A stretch of DNA of 64,000 nucleotides, taken from contig NZ_BONQ01000128.1 of assembly GCF_016862795.1 (NCBI RefSeq), positions 1 to 64,000 of the forward strand, given 5' to 3'. This stretch comes from Dactylosporangium siamense. Its GTDB lineage: Bacteria > Actinomycetota > Actinomycetes > Mycobacteriales > Micromonosporaceae. The translations under genes and the position numbers were made by a program. Positions 17,784 through 25,741 of this stretch are shown in pieces. Position 1 is the stretch's first letter. Every line of letters begins with the position of its first letter. The notes below the pieces were generated by a model. It did no database searches and was not told the DNA's origin. It worked only from the letters and a program-made list of their open reading frames with translations.

Positions 17784-19163
17784 ATGCGCAGCGTCGCGTC
17801 GTTGGCACTCGTCGTGGGGATCCTCGCCGCCCCCTCGCCCGCTTCGGCGGACCCGCCGGTGTGCGGGCCGCCCGTCGTCAGCACCACCCAGCCCGGCTAC
17901 ACCGTCGCCGACCCCGACTGTGACGTCAACGGCACCCCGTTCGTGCCGGTCGGCGGGTCCAGCGTGTGGACCGGGATCACCGACGGCGCCGCGTACCGCA
18001 TCGAGCGGCCCGCCGCGTGGAACGGCGAGCTGGTGCTCTACGCACACGGCTTCCGGGGCTCCGGAACCACGGTCTTCGTCGACAACCCGTCGCTGCGCGC
18101 GCACTACCTGTCGCGCGGTTTCGCCTGGGCGGCGTCGAGCTACCAGACCAACGGCTATGACGTCGGGCAGGGCGTGCGGGACTCGTACACCCTGATCCAA
18201 CGCTTCGAGGAGCGCACCGGGCAGCCCGCCGGGGCCGTCTACATGACCGGCGCGTCCATGGGCGGGCACGTCGCCGCGGTCGCGATCGAGGAGCACCCGT
18301 CGGCGTTCGTCGGCGCGATGCCCGTCTGCGGCGTCCTCGGCGACGCCGAGCTGTTCGACTACTTCCTGGACGCCAACGTCACCGCCGCGGCCCTGACCGG
18401 CACCAGCATCACGTTTCCGAAGGCGCCCGTCGATCCGGCGTTCCAGGAGGTGTACCGCCAGCAGGTCGCGCGGGAGGTGCCGCTGCTGGGCACCGGGGCC
18501 GGGCTGACCGCGCTGGGCCGGCAGTGGGGTGACTACGTCGAGCAGCGCAGCGGCGGCACGCGCCCCGGCTTCGACGCCGCGTTCGCCTACTGGAGCGCCG
18601 TGCCCGCGATCCCGCCGCTGACGTCCGTGCCGTTCCTGTTCGGCGTCTACCCCGGCCTGTCCGGCGGCACCGCCGGCATCGCCGAGGGCAACGTCACGTC
18701 CAACCGCTTCACCCTGTATCAGTCCGACGACAACCCGTGGCTGACCCGCGACGAGCTGCGGCTCAACCGCGACGTCCTGCGCGTCGACCGCACCGACCGC
18801 CCGTCCCGGGACCTGTCCGGCGTGCCCCGCGTCGACGGCCGCCCCCGGATCCCGGTCCTGTCGATGCACACGATCGGCGACCTGTTCGTGCCCCTGTCGA
18901 TGGAGCAGGAGTACGCCCGCCGCGCCGCGCTGCAGGGCCGCGGCAAGCTGTTCGTCTCGCGCGCGATCCGGGCCCTCGGGCACTGCGAGTTCACCGGACC
19001 GGAGCTCGCGCAGGGCTTCGACGACCTGGTCACGTGGGTCCGGACCGGTCACCGCCCGGCCGGCGACGCGATCCTGGACCGCCGCACCGTCGCCGCCGCG
19101 GACTTCGGCTGCCGGTTCACCCTGACCAGCCGGGCCTCGTTCGGCGCCCCCTGCCCGTCGTGA
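17784..19163 (+). CDS. Secreted alpha/beta hydrolase
   Basis: About 459 residues. The signal peptide is clear (MRSVASLALVVGILAAPSPASA). The mature protein has AYRIERPAAWNGELVLYAHG with the oxyanion region, the nucleophile elbow GASMGG, and a late Asp/His region (MHTIGDLFVPLSMEQEYARR, ALGHCEFT). This matches secreted hydrolases of the DUF6351/tannase-esterase kind in actinomycetes. ATG at 17784 is used because it begins the signal peptide; an in-frame TTG lies 12 codons upstream. A strong stem-loop with pyrimidine tail follows the stop. The substrate is unknown, perhaps a plant or lipid ester. Confidence 0.85.
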   Translation: MRSVASLALVVGILAAPSPASADPPVCGPPVVSTTQPGYTVADPDCDVNGTPFVPVGGSSVWTGITDGAAYRIERPAAWNGELVLYAHGFRGSGTTVFVDNPSLRAHYLSRGFAWAASSYQTNGYDVGQGVRDSYTLIQRFEERTGQPAGAVYMTGASMGGHVAAVAIEEHPSAFVGAMPVCGVLGDAELFDYFLDANVTAAALTGTSITFPKAPVDPAFQEVYRQQVAREVPLLGTGAGLTALGRQWGDYVEQRSGGTRPGFDAAFAYWSAVPAIPPLTSVPFLFGVYPGLSGGTAGIAEGNVTSNRFTLYQSDDNPWLTRDELRLNRDVLRVDRTDRPSRDLSGVPRVDGRPRIPVLSMHTIGDLFVPLSMEQEYARRAALQGRGKLFVSRAIRALGHCEFTGPELAQGFDDLVTWVRTGHRPAGDAILDRRTVAAADFGCRFTLTSRASFGAPCPS

Positions 19164-19194
19164 AACCCCGGCGACGGGCCGGCGCCGCACTGAT

Positions 19195-19232
19195 ACCGTC
19201 ACCGGAGCAGCTCCCGGTGCGCCGGTGACGGT
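19195..19232 (+). terminator. Terminator after the secreted hydrolase
   Basis: ACCGTCACCGG pairs perfectly with CCGGTGACGGT (11 bp, 16-base loop) and is followed by TCCTTCTTTCT. Its position 31 bases after the stop codon fits a Rho-independent terminator of the rightward gene. Confidence 0.8.
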
Positions 19233-19310
19233 TCCTTCTTTCTGCAAAAGAGACGGCCTCCGGGCCGACTACCGTCCCCACCTCGATCTCGGGAGCCGCG
19301 CCTTTCATGA

Positions 19311-19354
19311 TCCGGTAGACCTTGCGCACCCCTTGGTACGCAAGGTCTACCGGA
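19311..19354. terminator. Strong bidirectional stem-loop at the propeller gene's stop
   Basis: Two 16-base arms, TCCGGTAGACCTTGCG and its exact complement, flank a 12-base loop. The right arm contains the TAG stop of the leftward propeller gene, so the hairpin forms at the very end of that reading frame. It is probably a terminator for the leftward operon and a second stop for the rightward one. Confidence 0.75.
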
Positions 19355-20777
19355 CCATGGGGCGGCGGCGGACCAGCGCCACCAGGAGCCAGCCCGCGAC
19401 GCATACCACCCACCCCGCGACGAACAGGACCGTGGCGAACCACCGGGCAAGAGGAAACACCCCGGGCGCCGGCGACGGCCCGCCGAACGCGCCCGCCGCG
19501 ACCAGGTCCGCCGCCACGTCCAGGTCCCAGACGATGTTCGACGGCTTCCTGAGCAGCACCTTCGTGCCGCCGCGCGGATCGAGGGCGAGCAGGTCGGCGT
19601 CGGCGACCGCACGGTAGGCGTCCGCCGCCTCATACGACGGGTCGTCGTCATACGGTGACGACACCTCGTCGACGTACCGGACCACGACCGCCGTGCCGTC
19701 CCGCTGCCACCCGGCCAGCTTGGCGGTCGCGCCACCGAACGTCGCGAAGGTGGCACCGGCCGCACCCGTGGCGCTGGACAGCATCGTCAGCCGCCAGGAC
19801 CGGGCATTGCGCGCCCGGTCGCCGCAGTCGACCGTGCACCCGGTGACGACGGTGAACACGCCGATCCCGGTGCCGTCGGCCGTGTACGCCGCGGCGCCGC
19901 CGAGCAGCCCGCCGGCCGGCAGCGTGGCGAGGACCCGCCGGCCGCCGGTGGCCACGTCGACGAGCGTGATGTCCCGGCCGAGCTGCACGGCGACGGTCCG
20001 CCCGTCCGGGGCGAACGCCGCCGCCCCCGGGATCGTGTGCCCGTAGTCGAGGAGCCGGGTGGTGGCCCCGCTGCCGAGGTCGAGCAGCCACAGCGCACCG
20101 TGGTCGCTCTCCTCGGTGTCGTGCCCGTCCCACGGCCTGCCGTCGGTCGCCCACTGGTTCGGGTCGTACCGCCGGATCAGCAGCCGCCGCCCGTCGGGGC
20201 TCCACGCGACCGGGTCGACGGCACCGGCGCCCGGGTAGCGGCGTTCCCTGCCGGTGCTCAGGTCGACGACGGACATGGTGCTGTCGGCGGAGGTGATCAG
20301 GTGCTCGTAGGTGCCGTGCCCGGCGACGAACCGCCCGTCCGGCGACAGCAGCACGTCCTGCCCCGCCTGCAGGTAGGTGTAGCCGTAGCGCAGCATGCGG
20401 TAGGAGCCGTCCCGCCCGACCACACCGATGAGGCTGCCGAACGTGCCCGGCGCGTCCAGGGTCTGGTAGGTGCCGCCGCCGCTGACCAGCACCGCGGCCG
20501 GCCCGCGCGGGTCGCCGGCGACGCTCGCCTGCCACGGCCACGGCAGGTGCAGCCGCGCCGGCACCGCCGGGTCCGGCCCGGCGGGGATCGCCTCCCGGTC
20601 GAGCGGGCCGGCGCCGAGCAACGCGGTCAGCGCGACGAGCACCACGACCGCCGCCGCGGCCACGGCCCGCCGGGTCCGGTGCCGCCGCCGGCCGCGCCGC
20701 CACAGGTCGTCGGGGACGCGGGCGGCCGGCATCTCCTCCGCCGCCGCCGTGAGCCTCCGGGCCAGTCCGTGCGTCAT
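19347..20777 (-). CDS. Membrane beta-propeller protein, likely sigma-factor partner
   Basis: A 476-residue protein. The first 40 residues are cytosolic and basic, a membrane helix follows (AVAAAAVVVLVALTALLGA), then an extracytoplasmic WD40/PD40-like propeller with repeated blades (VLLSPDGRFVAGHG, PVAWSPDGRRLLIRR, AAFAPDGRTVAVQLG) and a C-terminal helix pair. Its ATG overlaps the stop of the sigma factor gene by four bases (ATGA). The coupling and the topology suggest it regulates that sigma factor, as anti-sigma proteins do, but no ZAS zinc motif is seen. It could also be a sensor read by the sigma factor's regulon. Confidence 0.85.
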   Translation of the reverse strand: MTHGLARRLTAAAEEMPAARVPDDLWRRGRRRHRTRRAVAAAAVVVLVALTALLGAGPLDREAIPAGPDPAVPARLHLPWPWQASVAGDPRGPAAVLVSGGGTYQTLDAPGTFGSLIGVVGRDGSYRMLRYGYTYLQAGQDVLLSPDGRFVAGHGTYEHLITSADSTMSVVDLSTGRERRYPGAGAVDPVAWSPDGRRLLIRRYDPNQWATDGRPWDGHDTEESDHGALWLLDLGSGATTRLLDYGHTIPGAAAFAPDGRTVAVQLGRDITLVDVATGGRRVLATLPAGGLLGGAAAYTADGTGIGVFTVVTGCTVDCGDRARNARSWRLTMLSSATGAAGATFATFGGATAKLAGWQRDGTAVVVRYVDEVSSPYDDDPSYEAADAYRAVADADLLALDPRGGTKVLLRKPSNIVWDLDVAADLVAAGAFGGPSPAPGVFPLARWFATVLFVAGWVVCVAGWLLVALVRRRPMVR

Positions 20778-21313
20778 CCGCGCGCCCCCAGTTCAGCGGT
20801 CTCGCTCAGCAGTCCCGGCGCCACGGCCCGCAACCGGGTGAGCGCGTCCCGGGTCTGGCTCTTCACCGTGCCGACCCGGCAGCCGAGCACGTCGGCGGTC
20901 TGTGCCTCGGTGAGGTCCTCGAAGTACCGCAGCACGATGACCGCCCGCTGCTTCGGGGCGAGGGTGGCCAGGGCCGCCCGCACCGCGACGCTGTCGGTGA
21001 CGGCCCCGGCCTCGTCGGGTCCGGCGCGTTCCGGTGGCTGATCCAGCGGTACGGTCCGGCCCCGGTGCCGTCGCCACACGCTCACGTGCTGGTGGTAGAG
21101 GGCCCGCCGGACGTACGCGTCGGGGTCCCCGCCCGCGGCGATGCGCGCCCACCGCCCGACCACCCGCAGCAGCGTCTCCTGGACCAGGTCCTCGGCCAGG
21201 TGCCGGTCCCCGGTCAGCAGGAACGCGATCCGCGACAGCGCGGCGACCCGCTCCCGCACGTACGCCAGGAACGACTCCTCTGCGTCCACGTCCACCTCCA
21301 CACCCTCTGACAC
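20774..21313 (-). CDS. SigE-family ECF-type RNA polymerase sigma factor
   Basis: About 179 residues with sigma-70 region 2 (LSRIAFLLTGDRHLAEDLVQETLL, here the family's conserved core) and region 4 (LATLAPKQRAVIVLRYFEDLTEAQTADVLGC, then VGTVKSQTRDALTRLR). This is the SigE subfamily (TIGR02983 type) abundant in actinomycetes. GTG at 21313 after GGGGG is chosen; GTG at 21295 behind AGAGGG is equally plausible and removes six codons. It is coupled by ATGA to the propeller protein. The MBL hydrolase gene ends 32 bases upstream on the same strand and may be in the same operon. Confidence 0.9.
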   Translation of the reverse strand: MSEGVEVDVDAEESFLAYVRERVAALSRIAFLLTGDRHLAEDLVQETLLRVVGRWARIAAGGDPDAYVRRALYHQHVSVWRRHRGRTVPLDQPPERAGPDEAGAVTDSVAVRAALATLAPKQRAVIVLRYFEDLTEAQTADVLGCRVGTVKSQTRDALTRLRAVAPGLLSETAELGARG

Positions 21314-21345
21314 GTCGCCGCCCCCGGGTTTGGAGGGGTGCGGGG

Positions 21346-21924
21346 TCAGCGGGGCGTCTGCGGGGTCGGCGTGAACGCGGGGCCGTGGCCCGGCACCACG
21401 ACGTCGGCGACCGCGAGGACCCTGGCCCGGCCCACGTGCAGCGCCGCCAGGTCGGTGGCGTAGTCGTCGCCGACCGAGGTGGCGGTGTTCCACAGGTGGG
21501 TGAACGCGACCACGCCGTCCGCGGTGCCGACGAGGGTGGTGATGTCCTCGGGGGTGTGCCCCGGGGTCCGGATCAGCCGGATCGAATCGGTCAGCTCGTA
21601 GCCCTCGGCGTCCCGGTCGTCCCACTGGTCGCCCTGGTACACCGCCCAGTGGTCGTGGAAGCGCGCGTTGGGGAACAACGCGGCGTTGAGGGTGTGGTCC
21701 GGATGGTGGTGGCTGAAGACGACGTCGGTGATCGACGCCGGGTCGACGCCGAGCGCCGCCAGGGGGTCCAGGATCAGCGAGCGGTCCCGGACCATGCCGG
21801 GGTCGGTGACGAGCAGGACGTCGCCGTCCCGGACGAACCCGACGGTCGAGGCGACGCCGTCGCCCGCGTAACCGGTGTGCAGCAGCTCGAAGGTGGCGGT
21901 GGCGGCCCTGGGGTGATCACTCAT
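21346..21924 (-). CDS. MBL-fold metallohydrolase
   Basis: A 192-residue metallo-beta-lactamase-fold protein. The zinc ligands are in FSHHHPDHT, then RTPGHTPED and FTHLW, and a C-terminal VVPGHGPAF. It resembles MBLAC1-like or glyoxalase II-like small hydrolases. It is cytosolic and its substrate is not evident. ATG at 21924 (MSDHPRAAT) is chosen over an upstream codon at 21966. It lies upstream of the sigma factor gene in the same direction. Confidence 0.88.
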   Translation of the reverse strand: MSDHPRAATATFELLHTGYAGDGVASTVGFVRDGDVLLVTDPGMVRDRSLILDPLAALGVDPASITDVVFSHHHPDHTLNAALFPNARFHDHWAVYQGDQWDDRDAEGYELTDSIRLIRTPGHTPEDITTLVGTADGVVAFTHLWNTATSVGDDYATDLAALHVGRARVLAVADVVVPGHGPAFTPTPQTPR

Positions 21925-22015
21925 GCCATCAGCATCGCCGGTCGCGGGCCGCCGGGCGAGACGCAAAGCGGTGTCTCATCGCAAGATTCACGCCACCCCG
22001 CGGCGGCCCGAGGGC

Positions 22016-22046
22016 TTGCGCTCAAGTGCGCTTGAGCTCCTAGTCT
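22016..22046 (+). promoter_or_regulatory. SoxR-type promoter of the ferredoxin gene
   Basis: A -35 box TTGCGC and a -10 box TAGTCT are separated by 19 bp, the overlong spacer typical of MerR-family activated promoters. The spacer holds the dyad GCTCAAGTGCGCTTGAGC (22020-22037), which matches the SoxR-box form CTCAAG...CTTGAG and sits in the same register as in E. coli soxS. The expected start point falls on or next to the ATG at 22054, so the mRNA is probably leaderless. soxR is the neighbouring gene. Confidence 0.85.
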
Positions 22047-22053
22047 CCGCGGC

Positions 22054-22377
22054 ATGACATTCGTGATCGCGTTGCCGTGCGTGGACCTGATGGACAAGGC
22101 CTGCGTCGACGAGTGCCCGGTGGACTGCATCTACGAGGGCGACCGGATGCTCTACATCCAGCCCGACGAGTGCACCGACTGCGGCGCCTGCGAGCCGGTC
22201 TGCCCGGTCGAGGCCATCTACTACGAGGACGACCTGCCCACCGAGTTCAGCGGGTTCACCGCCGTCAACGCCGAGTTCTTCACCACGGTCGGCTCCCCCG
22301 GCAGCGCCTCGAGGATCGGCCCCATCCCTGGCGATCACCCGTACGTGGCGGCCCTGCCGCACAAAGCCACGGCGTGA
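22054..22377 (+). CDS. fdxA: 7Fe-type ferredoxin
   Basis: A 107-residue ferredoxin of the FdxA type with two cluster motifs: C9-x7-C17-x3-C21-P in the first, and C40-x2-C43-x2-C46-x3-C50-P in the second, expected to bind a [3Fe-4S] and a [4Fe-4S] cluster. It is a soluble electron carrier; its partner enzyme is not encoded nearby. The promoter has a SoxR-type dyad and no ribosome binding site precedes the ATG, so translation is probably leaderless. Convergent soxR ends two bases past its stop. Induction by redox-cycling compounds is the likely logic. Confidence 0.95.
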   Translation: MTFVIALPCVDLMDKACVDECPVDCIYEGDRMLYIQPDECTDCGACEPVCPVEAIYYEDDLPTEFSGFTAVNAEFFTTVGSPGSASRIGPIPGDHPYVAALPHKATA

Positions 22378-22379
22378 CC

Positions 22380-22832
22380 TCAGTCCGGCTCGTCGAGCCG
22401 GACCGGCCCCTGGCCGCGGGTGCCGAGCTCGTCGGCCGGGTTGAGCAGGTCACACGACCGCATCGACAGGCAGCCGCAGCCGATGCAGGCGATGAGCTGC
22501 CGTTCGAGGTTCATGATGTACCGGCGGCGGTCCTCGAGCTCGCTCTTCCACACCCGGGACACCCGCACCCAGTCCCGGTGGCTCGGCGCCCGGTCGGCGG
22601 GCAGGGTCCCGAAGACCACCGCGACCTCGGCGAGCGGGATGCCGAGCCGCCGGGCCGCGAGGATCAGCGAGATGCGTCGCAGCATGTGCCGCCGGTACAT
22701 CCGCTGGTTGCCACCGTTGCGCTCGGCCGTGATGAGTCCTTCCGCCTCGTAGAACCGCAGGGCGGACGGCGCCACCCCGGTACGGGCGGCGACCTCACCG
22801 ACGGTGAGCAGGTCTTTCGGCTCCGGCGACAC
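22380..22832 (-). CDS. soxR: Redox-sensing MerR-family activator SoxR
   Basis: A 150-residue regulator with a MerR helix-turn-helix (LTVGEVAARTGVAPSALRFYE), dimer helix, and the [2Fe-2S] ligands C116-x2-C119-x-C121-x5-C127 in CIGCGCLSMRSC, the defining SoxR motif. GTG at 22832 is chosen because the -10 box of its own promoter ends six bases upstream, giving a leaderless message; a TTG seven codons earlier would lie inside the promoter. It probably activates the adjacent ferredoxin gene and itself. In actinomycetes SoxR answers redox-active small molecules more than superoxide as such. Confidence 0.95.
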   Translation of the reverse strand: MSPEPKDLLTVGEVAARTGVAPSALRFYEAEGLITAERNGGNQRMYRRHMLRRISLILAARRLGIPLAEVAVVFGTLPADRAPSHRDWVRVSRVWKSELEDRRRYIMNLERQLIACIGCGCLSMRSCDLLNPADELGTRGQGPVRLDEPD

Positions 22833-22838
22833 CCGTCG

Positions 22839-22869
22839 ACGGTAAAACTTCAACCTGGGTTGAGATCAA
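22839..22869 (-). promoter_or_regulatory. SoxR-type promoter of soxR (autoregulation)
   Basis: Read leftward: TTGATC, a 19-bp spacer, TACCGT. The spacer carries the dyad TCAACC-CA-GGTTGA (22850-22863) in the same register as the ferredoxin promoter, but with changed half-sites, so it may be a weaker SoxR site. Confidence 0.7.
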
Positions 22870-22874
22870 GTGCT

Positions 22875-23681
22875 TCAGGACTGACCGTCGGGTCCGTCGG
22901 CCACCCCGAGCTGCCGGCGGAACTCGGTGAACTCCGGGAACGGGAAGCGGCCGTGGCTGTCGTTGCGGATGGAGTACCCCGCGTAGTCGCCGCCGAGCAG
23001 CCAGCCGCGCCCACCGTCCCACCGCCACGCGTAGTCGTCCTCCGGCACGGCCTGCATGAGCTGGGCGGCCATCCGGGCCGCCTCGGCGCCGTGGAACAGG
23101 CCGAGCCGCTCGAACGTCCCGGCGAGGACCGCGCGGCGCTCGTCGAGCAGCGCCGTCTCGTCCGAGCCGTGCCCGACCCAGCGGGCCAGCAGTAGCATGC
23201 CCACCTCGGGCGGGAGCGGGTGCCGGTCCGGCGCGGCCCGCAGCTGCGCCACGACCGCTTCGAGCTCGCTCCACCGCAGGCAGAACGGATGCCAGCGGGC
23301 CTGGTCCCAGTGGCCCAGCTCCACCGACACGTCCGGGACGGCGTAGTCCTCGTCGTCGTCCCAGTCCTCGTCCTCGTCGTCCGGCTCGTCGCGCTCCTCG
23401 TCGTCGCGCTGCAGGTACAGCACGTGCAGGGCCAGCTCGAAGTTCAGTTCGAGCTTGAGCCACCAGCCACGGCGGGCGGGCAGGATCACCCGGGCCGAGG
23501 AGAGGTCGTCCTCGTCCTCCTCGTCCCAGTCCTCATCGGCGACGTCGACCTCGTTGAGCTGCCGCGCCAGCCGCTCGCCGGCCGCCTCGAAGTCGAACCC
23601 GTCGTCCCCGTCGAACGCGTAGCACCGCCAGAACTGCGGGTCCCGGGTCGCGGCGACCAACGTCCGCCAAGCCAGCTCCAT
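22875..23681 (-). CDS. Acidic protein of unknown function
   Basis: A 268-residue soluble protein I do not recognise. It has two acidic runs rich in Asp and Glu (near residues 48-58 and 92-110), many Trp residues, and a C-terminal FPFPEFTEFRRQLG patch. The ATG at 23681 is preceded by GAAGGGAG, about nine bases away. The stop lies only six bases from the -35 box of the soxR promoter, so the two units are close. No membrane segments or known motifs are visible. Confidence 0.75.
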   Translation of the reverse strand: MELAWRTLVAATRDPQFWRCYAFDGDDGFDFEAAGERLARQLNEVDVADEDWDEEDEDDLSSARVILPARRGWWLKLELNFELALHVLYLQRDDEERDEPDDEDEDWDDDEDYAVPDVSVELGHWDQARWHPFCLRWSELEAVVAQLRAAPDRHPLPPEVGMLLLARWVGHGSDETALLDERRAVLAGTFERLGLFHGAEAARMAAQLMQAVPEDDYAWRWDGGRGWLLGGDYAGYSIRNDSHGRFPFPEFTEFRRQLGVADGPDGQS

Positions 23682-23718
23682 GCGGTGACGCTCCCTTCGA
23701 CGACGGCCGCACCGGACT

Positions 23719-24789
23719 CTATCGATCCGACGCACGCCCGGTCCCCGGCCGCCCGGCGGCGCCGAGCGCGATCACGACCGGCAGCCCGGCCAGCGCGATC
23801 AACCAGCAGGACAGCAGCCGGTACGTCAGGACGGCGGCCGCGGCGGCCGCGGGGTCGGCACCCGAGGTGATCAGTGCGGCCAGGAGGCCGGCCTCGACGA
23901 GCCCGGCACCGCCGGCGACGAGCGGGATCTGCCGGATGAGCTGACCGGTGAGGTACGCGCCGACGAGGGCGGACGTCGCGGTGTCGAGCCGGAACGCGTG
24001 CGCGGCCGCGACGAAGCAGACCAGGTCGAACAGCCGGCGCGCGACCGCGGCGCCACCGGCCGTGAGCCAGTAGCTGCCCGGCAGCGCCCAGCAGGCCCGG
24101 GACGTGTCCGCGCCGAGCCGGAGCATGGCACGGGCGCCGCGGTGCAGCGGCCCAGGGGGCTGCGGCCCGGCGGGTTGCACCGGGCCGCCCGGTGGGCACG
24201 GCGCGGCGCGCCACCACCCCGGCCGGCGCCCCAGCCACCCGCGCCGGGCCAGGACGGCGACCGGGCACAGCAGGGCCGCGACGGCGGCGACGCGCACCAG
24301 CTCGCCGGTGCTCAGGCCGGTGAGACACCAGGCGAGGTACACCAGCACGATGGCCGCGCTGGCCTGCACGCTGGCCAGCGCCGTGGTGGCCAGGGCGTGC
24401 GCACTGGTGAGGCCGTGCGCGCGGAACTGCCGGACGGCGAACGCGGTCGACACGGGGCCACCGGCCGGCATCGCGGTGGACAGCGCGGTGCGGGCGAGTG
24501 ACACGCCGACGGCCTTGAGCCTGGACATCGCGCCGCCGTAGGCGGCCAGGAGGCGGCGCTGCTGCACGGCGTACATGAGGACGGACCCGGCCTGGACGGC
24601 CACCGCCACGGCGAGCCACCACCACTGGGCGTCGACCAGCGACCGCAGGACGGTGCCGGCGTCGGGCAGGGACCGGCGCAGCAGGACGAACGCCACCGTC
24701 ACCGCGGCCAGGGTGAGCGCGAAACCCACCCACCGCGGCCGGACCCGCGTCCGCCTCGCGGCGGTCACCCACATCGGGGCAGTGCTCAT
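23719..24789 (-). CDS. LPG-synthase-type (UPF0104) integral membrane protein
   Basis: A 356-residue protein with about eight membrane helices, matching the lysylphosphatidylglycerol synthase transmembrane family (PF03706). The conserved core includes STAMPAGGPVSTAFAVRQFR and the late QIPLVAGGAGLVEAGL. Members act as flippases or as glycolipid/aminoacyl-lipid synthase membrane domains. This one lacks the soluble aminoacyl-transferase domain, so lipid flipping or transport is more likely. ATG at 24789 fits the N-terminus; the frame is open further upstream. Confidence 0.87.
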   Translation of the reverse strand: MSTAPMWVTAARRTRVRPRWVGFALTLAAVTVAFVLLRRSLPDAGTVLRSLVDAQWWWLAVAVAVQAGSVLMYAVQQRRLLAAYGGAMSRLKAVGVSLARTALSTAMPAGGPVSTAFAVRQFRAHGLTSAHALATTALASVQASAAIVLVYLAWCLTGLSTGELVRVAAVAALLCPVAVLARRGWLGRRPGWWRAAPCPPGGPVQPAGPQPPGPLHRGARAMLRLGADTSRACWALPGSYWLTAGGAAVARRLFDLVCFVAAAHAFRLDTATSALVGAYLTGQLIRQIPLVAGGAGLVEAGLLAALITSGADPAAAAAAVLTYRLLSCWLIALAGLPVVIALGAAGRPGTGRASDR

Positions 24790-24875
24790 GCGCGTACAGT
24801 GCGCCAGCGAGATGGAGACCGCCTGAACGTGACGAGTCACGTCGATATCCAGGCCGCTGCCGCGGGACTGCGGCC

Positions 24876-25322
24876 TCAGCGCCTCCGCCGCCGGCGGTCG
24901 TGCAGCCGGAAGACGCCGATACCGCCCTGCCAGCCGGTGACGACGGTGCCGTCGGCGGCGAGGGCGACGGCGTGCACGGGGTGTTCGACCGGGATGCGAT
25001 GCAGCTCGGCGCCGGCCCGCAGGTCCCAGACGCGGACGGTGCCGTCCCAGCCGCCGGTGACCGCGACCGCCCGGCCGTCGGGGTGCTGTCCACATGCGAC
25101 GGTCCGGGCCTCGCCGTGGTGACCGGGCACCGGCGGCCTTGTGCCACCGGCGAGCGGGAGGCGGTGCAGCGTGCCCTGGGTGTCGGACGCGACGGCCAGC
25201 CCGTCGAGGACGTCGACGGCCGTCAGGTCCGTCGCGCGGTCACTGACCGCACCGCCTGGACCAGGTCGATCCCCCGGCCGCCGCTCGAGGTCAGCACCAC
25301 GGTGAGGTCGGCGCTGCTCCAT
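24876..25322 (-). pseudogene. WD40-repeat gene remnant
   Basis: Only about one and a half WD40 blades are readable (HHGEARTVACGQHPDGRAVAV, GGWDGTVRVWDLRAG, then HPVHAVALAADGTVVTGW). The first 24 codons of the frame do not look protein-like. In another frame just upstream (about 25240-25340) a coherent, high-GC3 stretch reads AWSSADLTVVLTSSGGRG, then IDLVQAVR, and then meets a stop, suggesting the two parts were once joined and a frameshift near 25250 broke the gene. A full propeller needs six to eight blades, so this is a fragment. Confidence 0.55.
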
Positions 25323-25332
25323 GCGACCAGGG

Positions 25333-25737
25333 TCAGGCCGCCGGGGCGTCGACGGGCTCAGCGTGGGCCAGCTCAGGGCGCGCGAGCTCGCGCCGGTACC
25401 AGCCGATCTTCTCCTTGATCCTCAGCTGTTCGTCGCGCAGCTCGGCGATCTTGCGTTCGATGTCGCGGTCGTGCTCCTCGAGCAGCTCGGCGCGCTCCTC
25501 GAACGTGCTGTCACCGTCGCGGGCGAGCTCCGCATAGCGGCGCATCCTGGCGATCGGCATGCCGGTGTCGCGCAGGCACCGCAGGACGCCGAGCCAGTCG
25601 AGGTCATCGTCGGTGAACAGGCGCTGCCCACCGGCGGTGCGGTCGATGCCGTCAAGGAGGCCGATGCGCTCGTAGTAGCGCAGCGTGTCGAGGCTGAACC
25701 CGGTCTTCTGGACGGTCTCCCGTGGCGAGTACGGCAT
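25333..25737 (-). CDS. MerR-family transcriptional regulator
   Basis: A 134-residue regulator: winged helix-turn-helix (YSPRETVQKTGFSLDTLRYYERIGLL, residues 3-28), wing with GGQRLFTDDDLDWL, and a long C-terminal coiled coil (about 75-120) for dimerisation. There are no Cys clusters, so it is not a metal or SoxR-type sensor; it resembles the AdhR/TipAN-like small MerR group. The start lies four bases from the stop of the serine hydrolase gene, so the two are on one leftward transcript in the order hydrolase, regulator. Targets are unknown. Confidence 0.9.
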   Translation of the reverse strand: MPYSPRETVQKTGFSLDTLRYYERIGLLDGIDRTAGGQRLFTDDDLDWLGVLRCLRDTGMPIARMRRYAELARDGDSTFEERAELLEEHDRDIERKIAELRDEQLRIKEKIGWYRRELARPELAHAEPVDAPAA

Positions 25738-25741
25738 ACCG

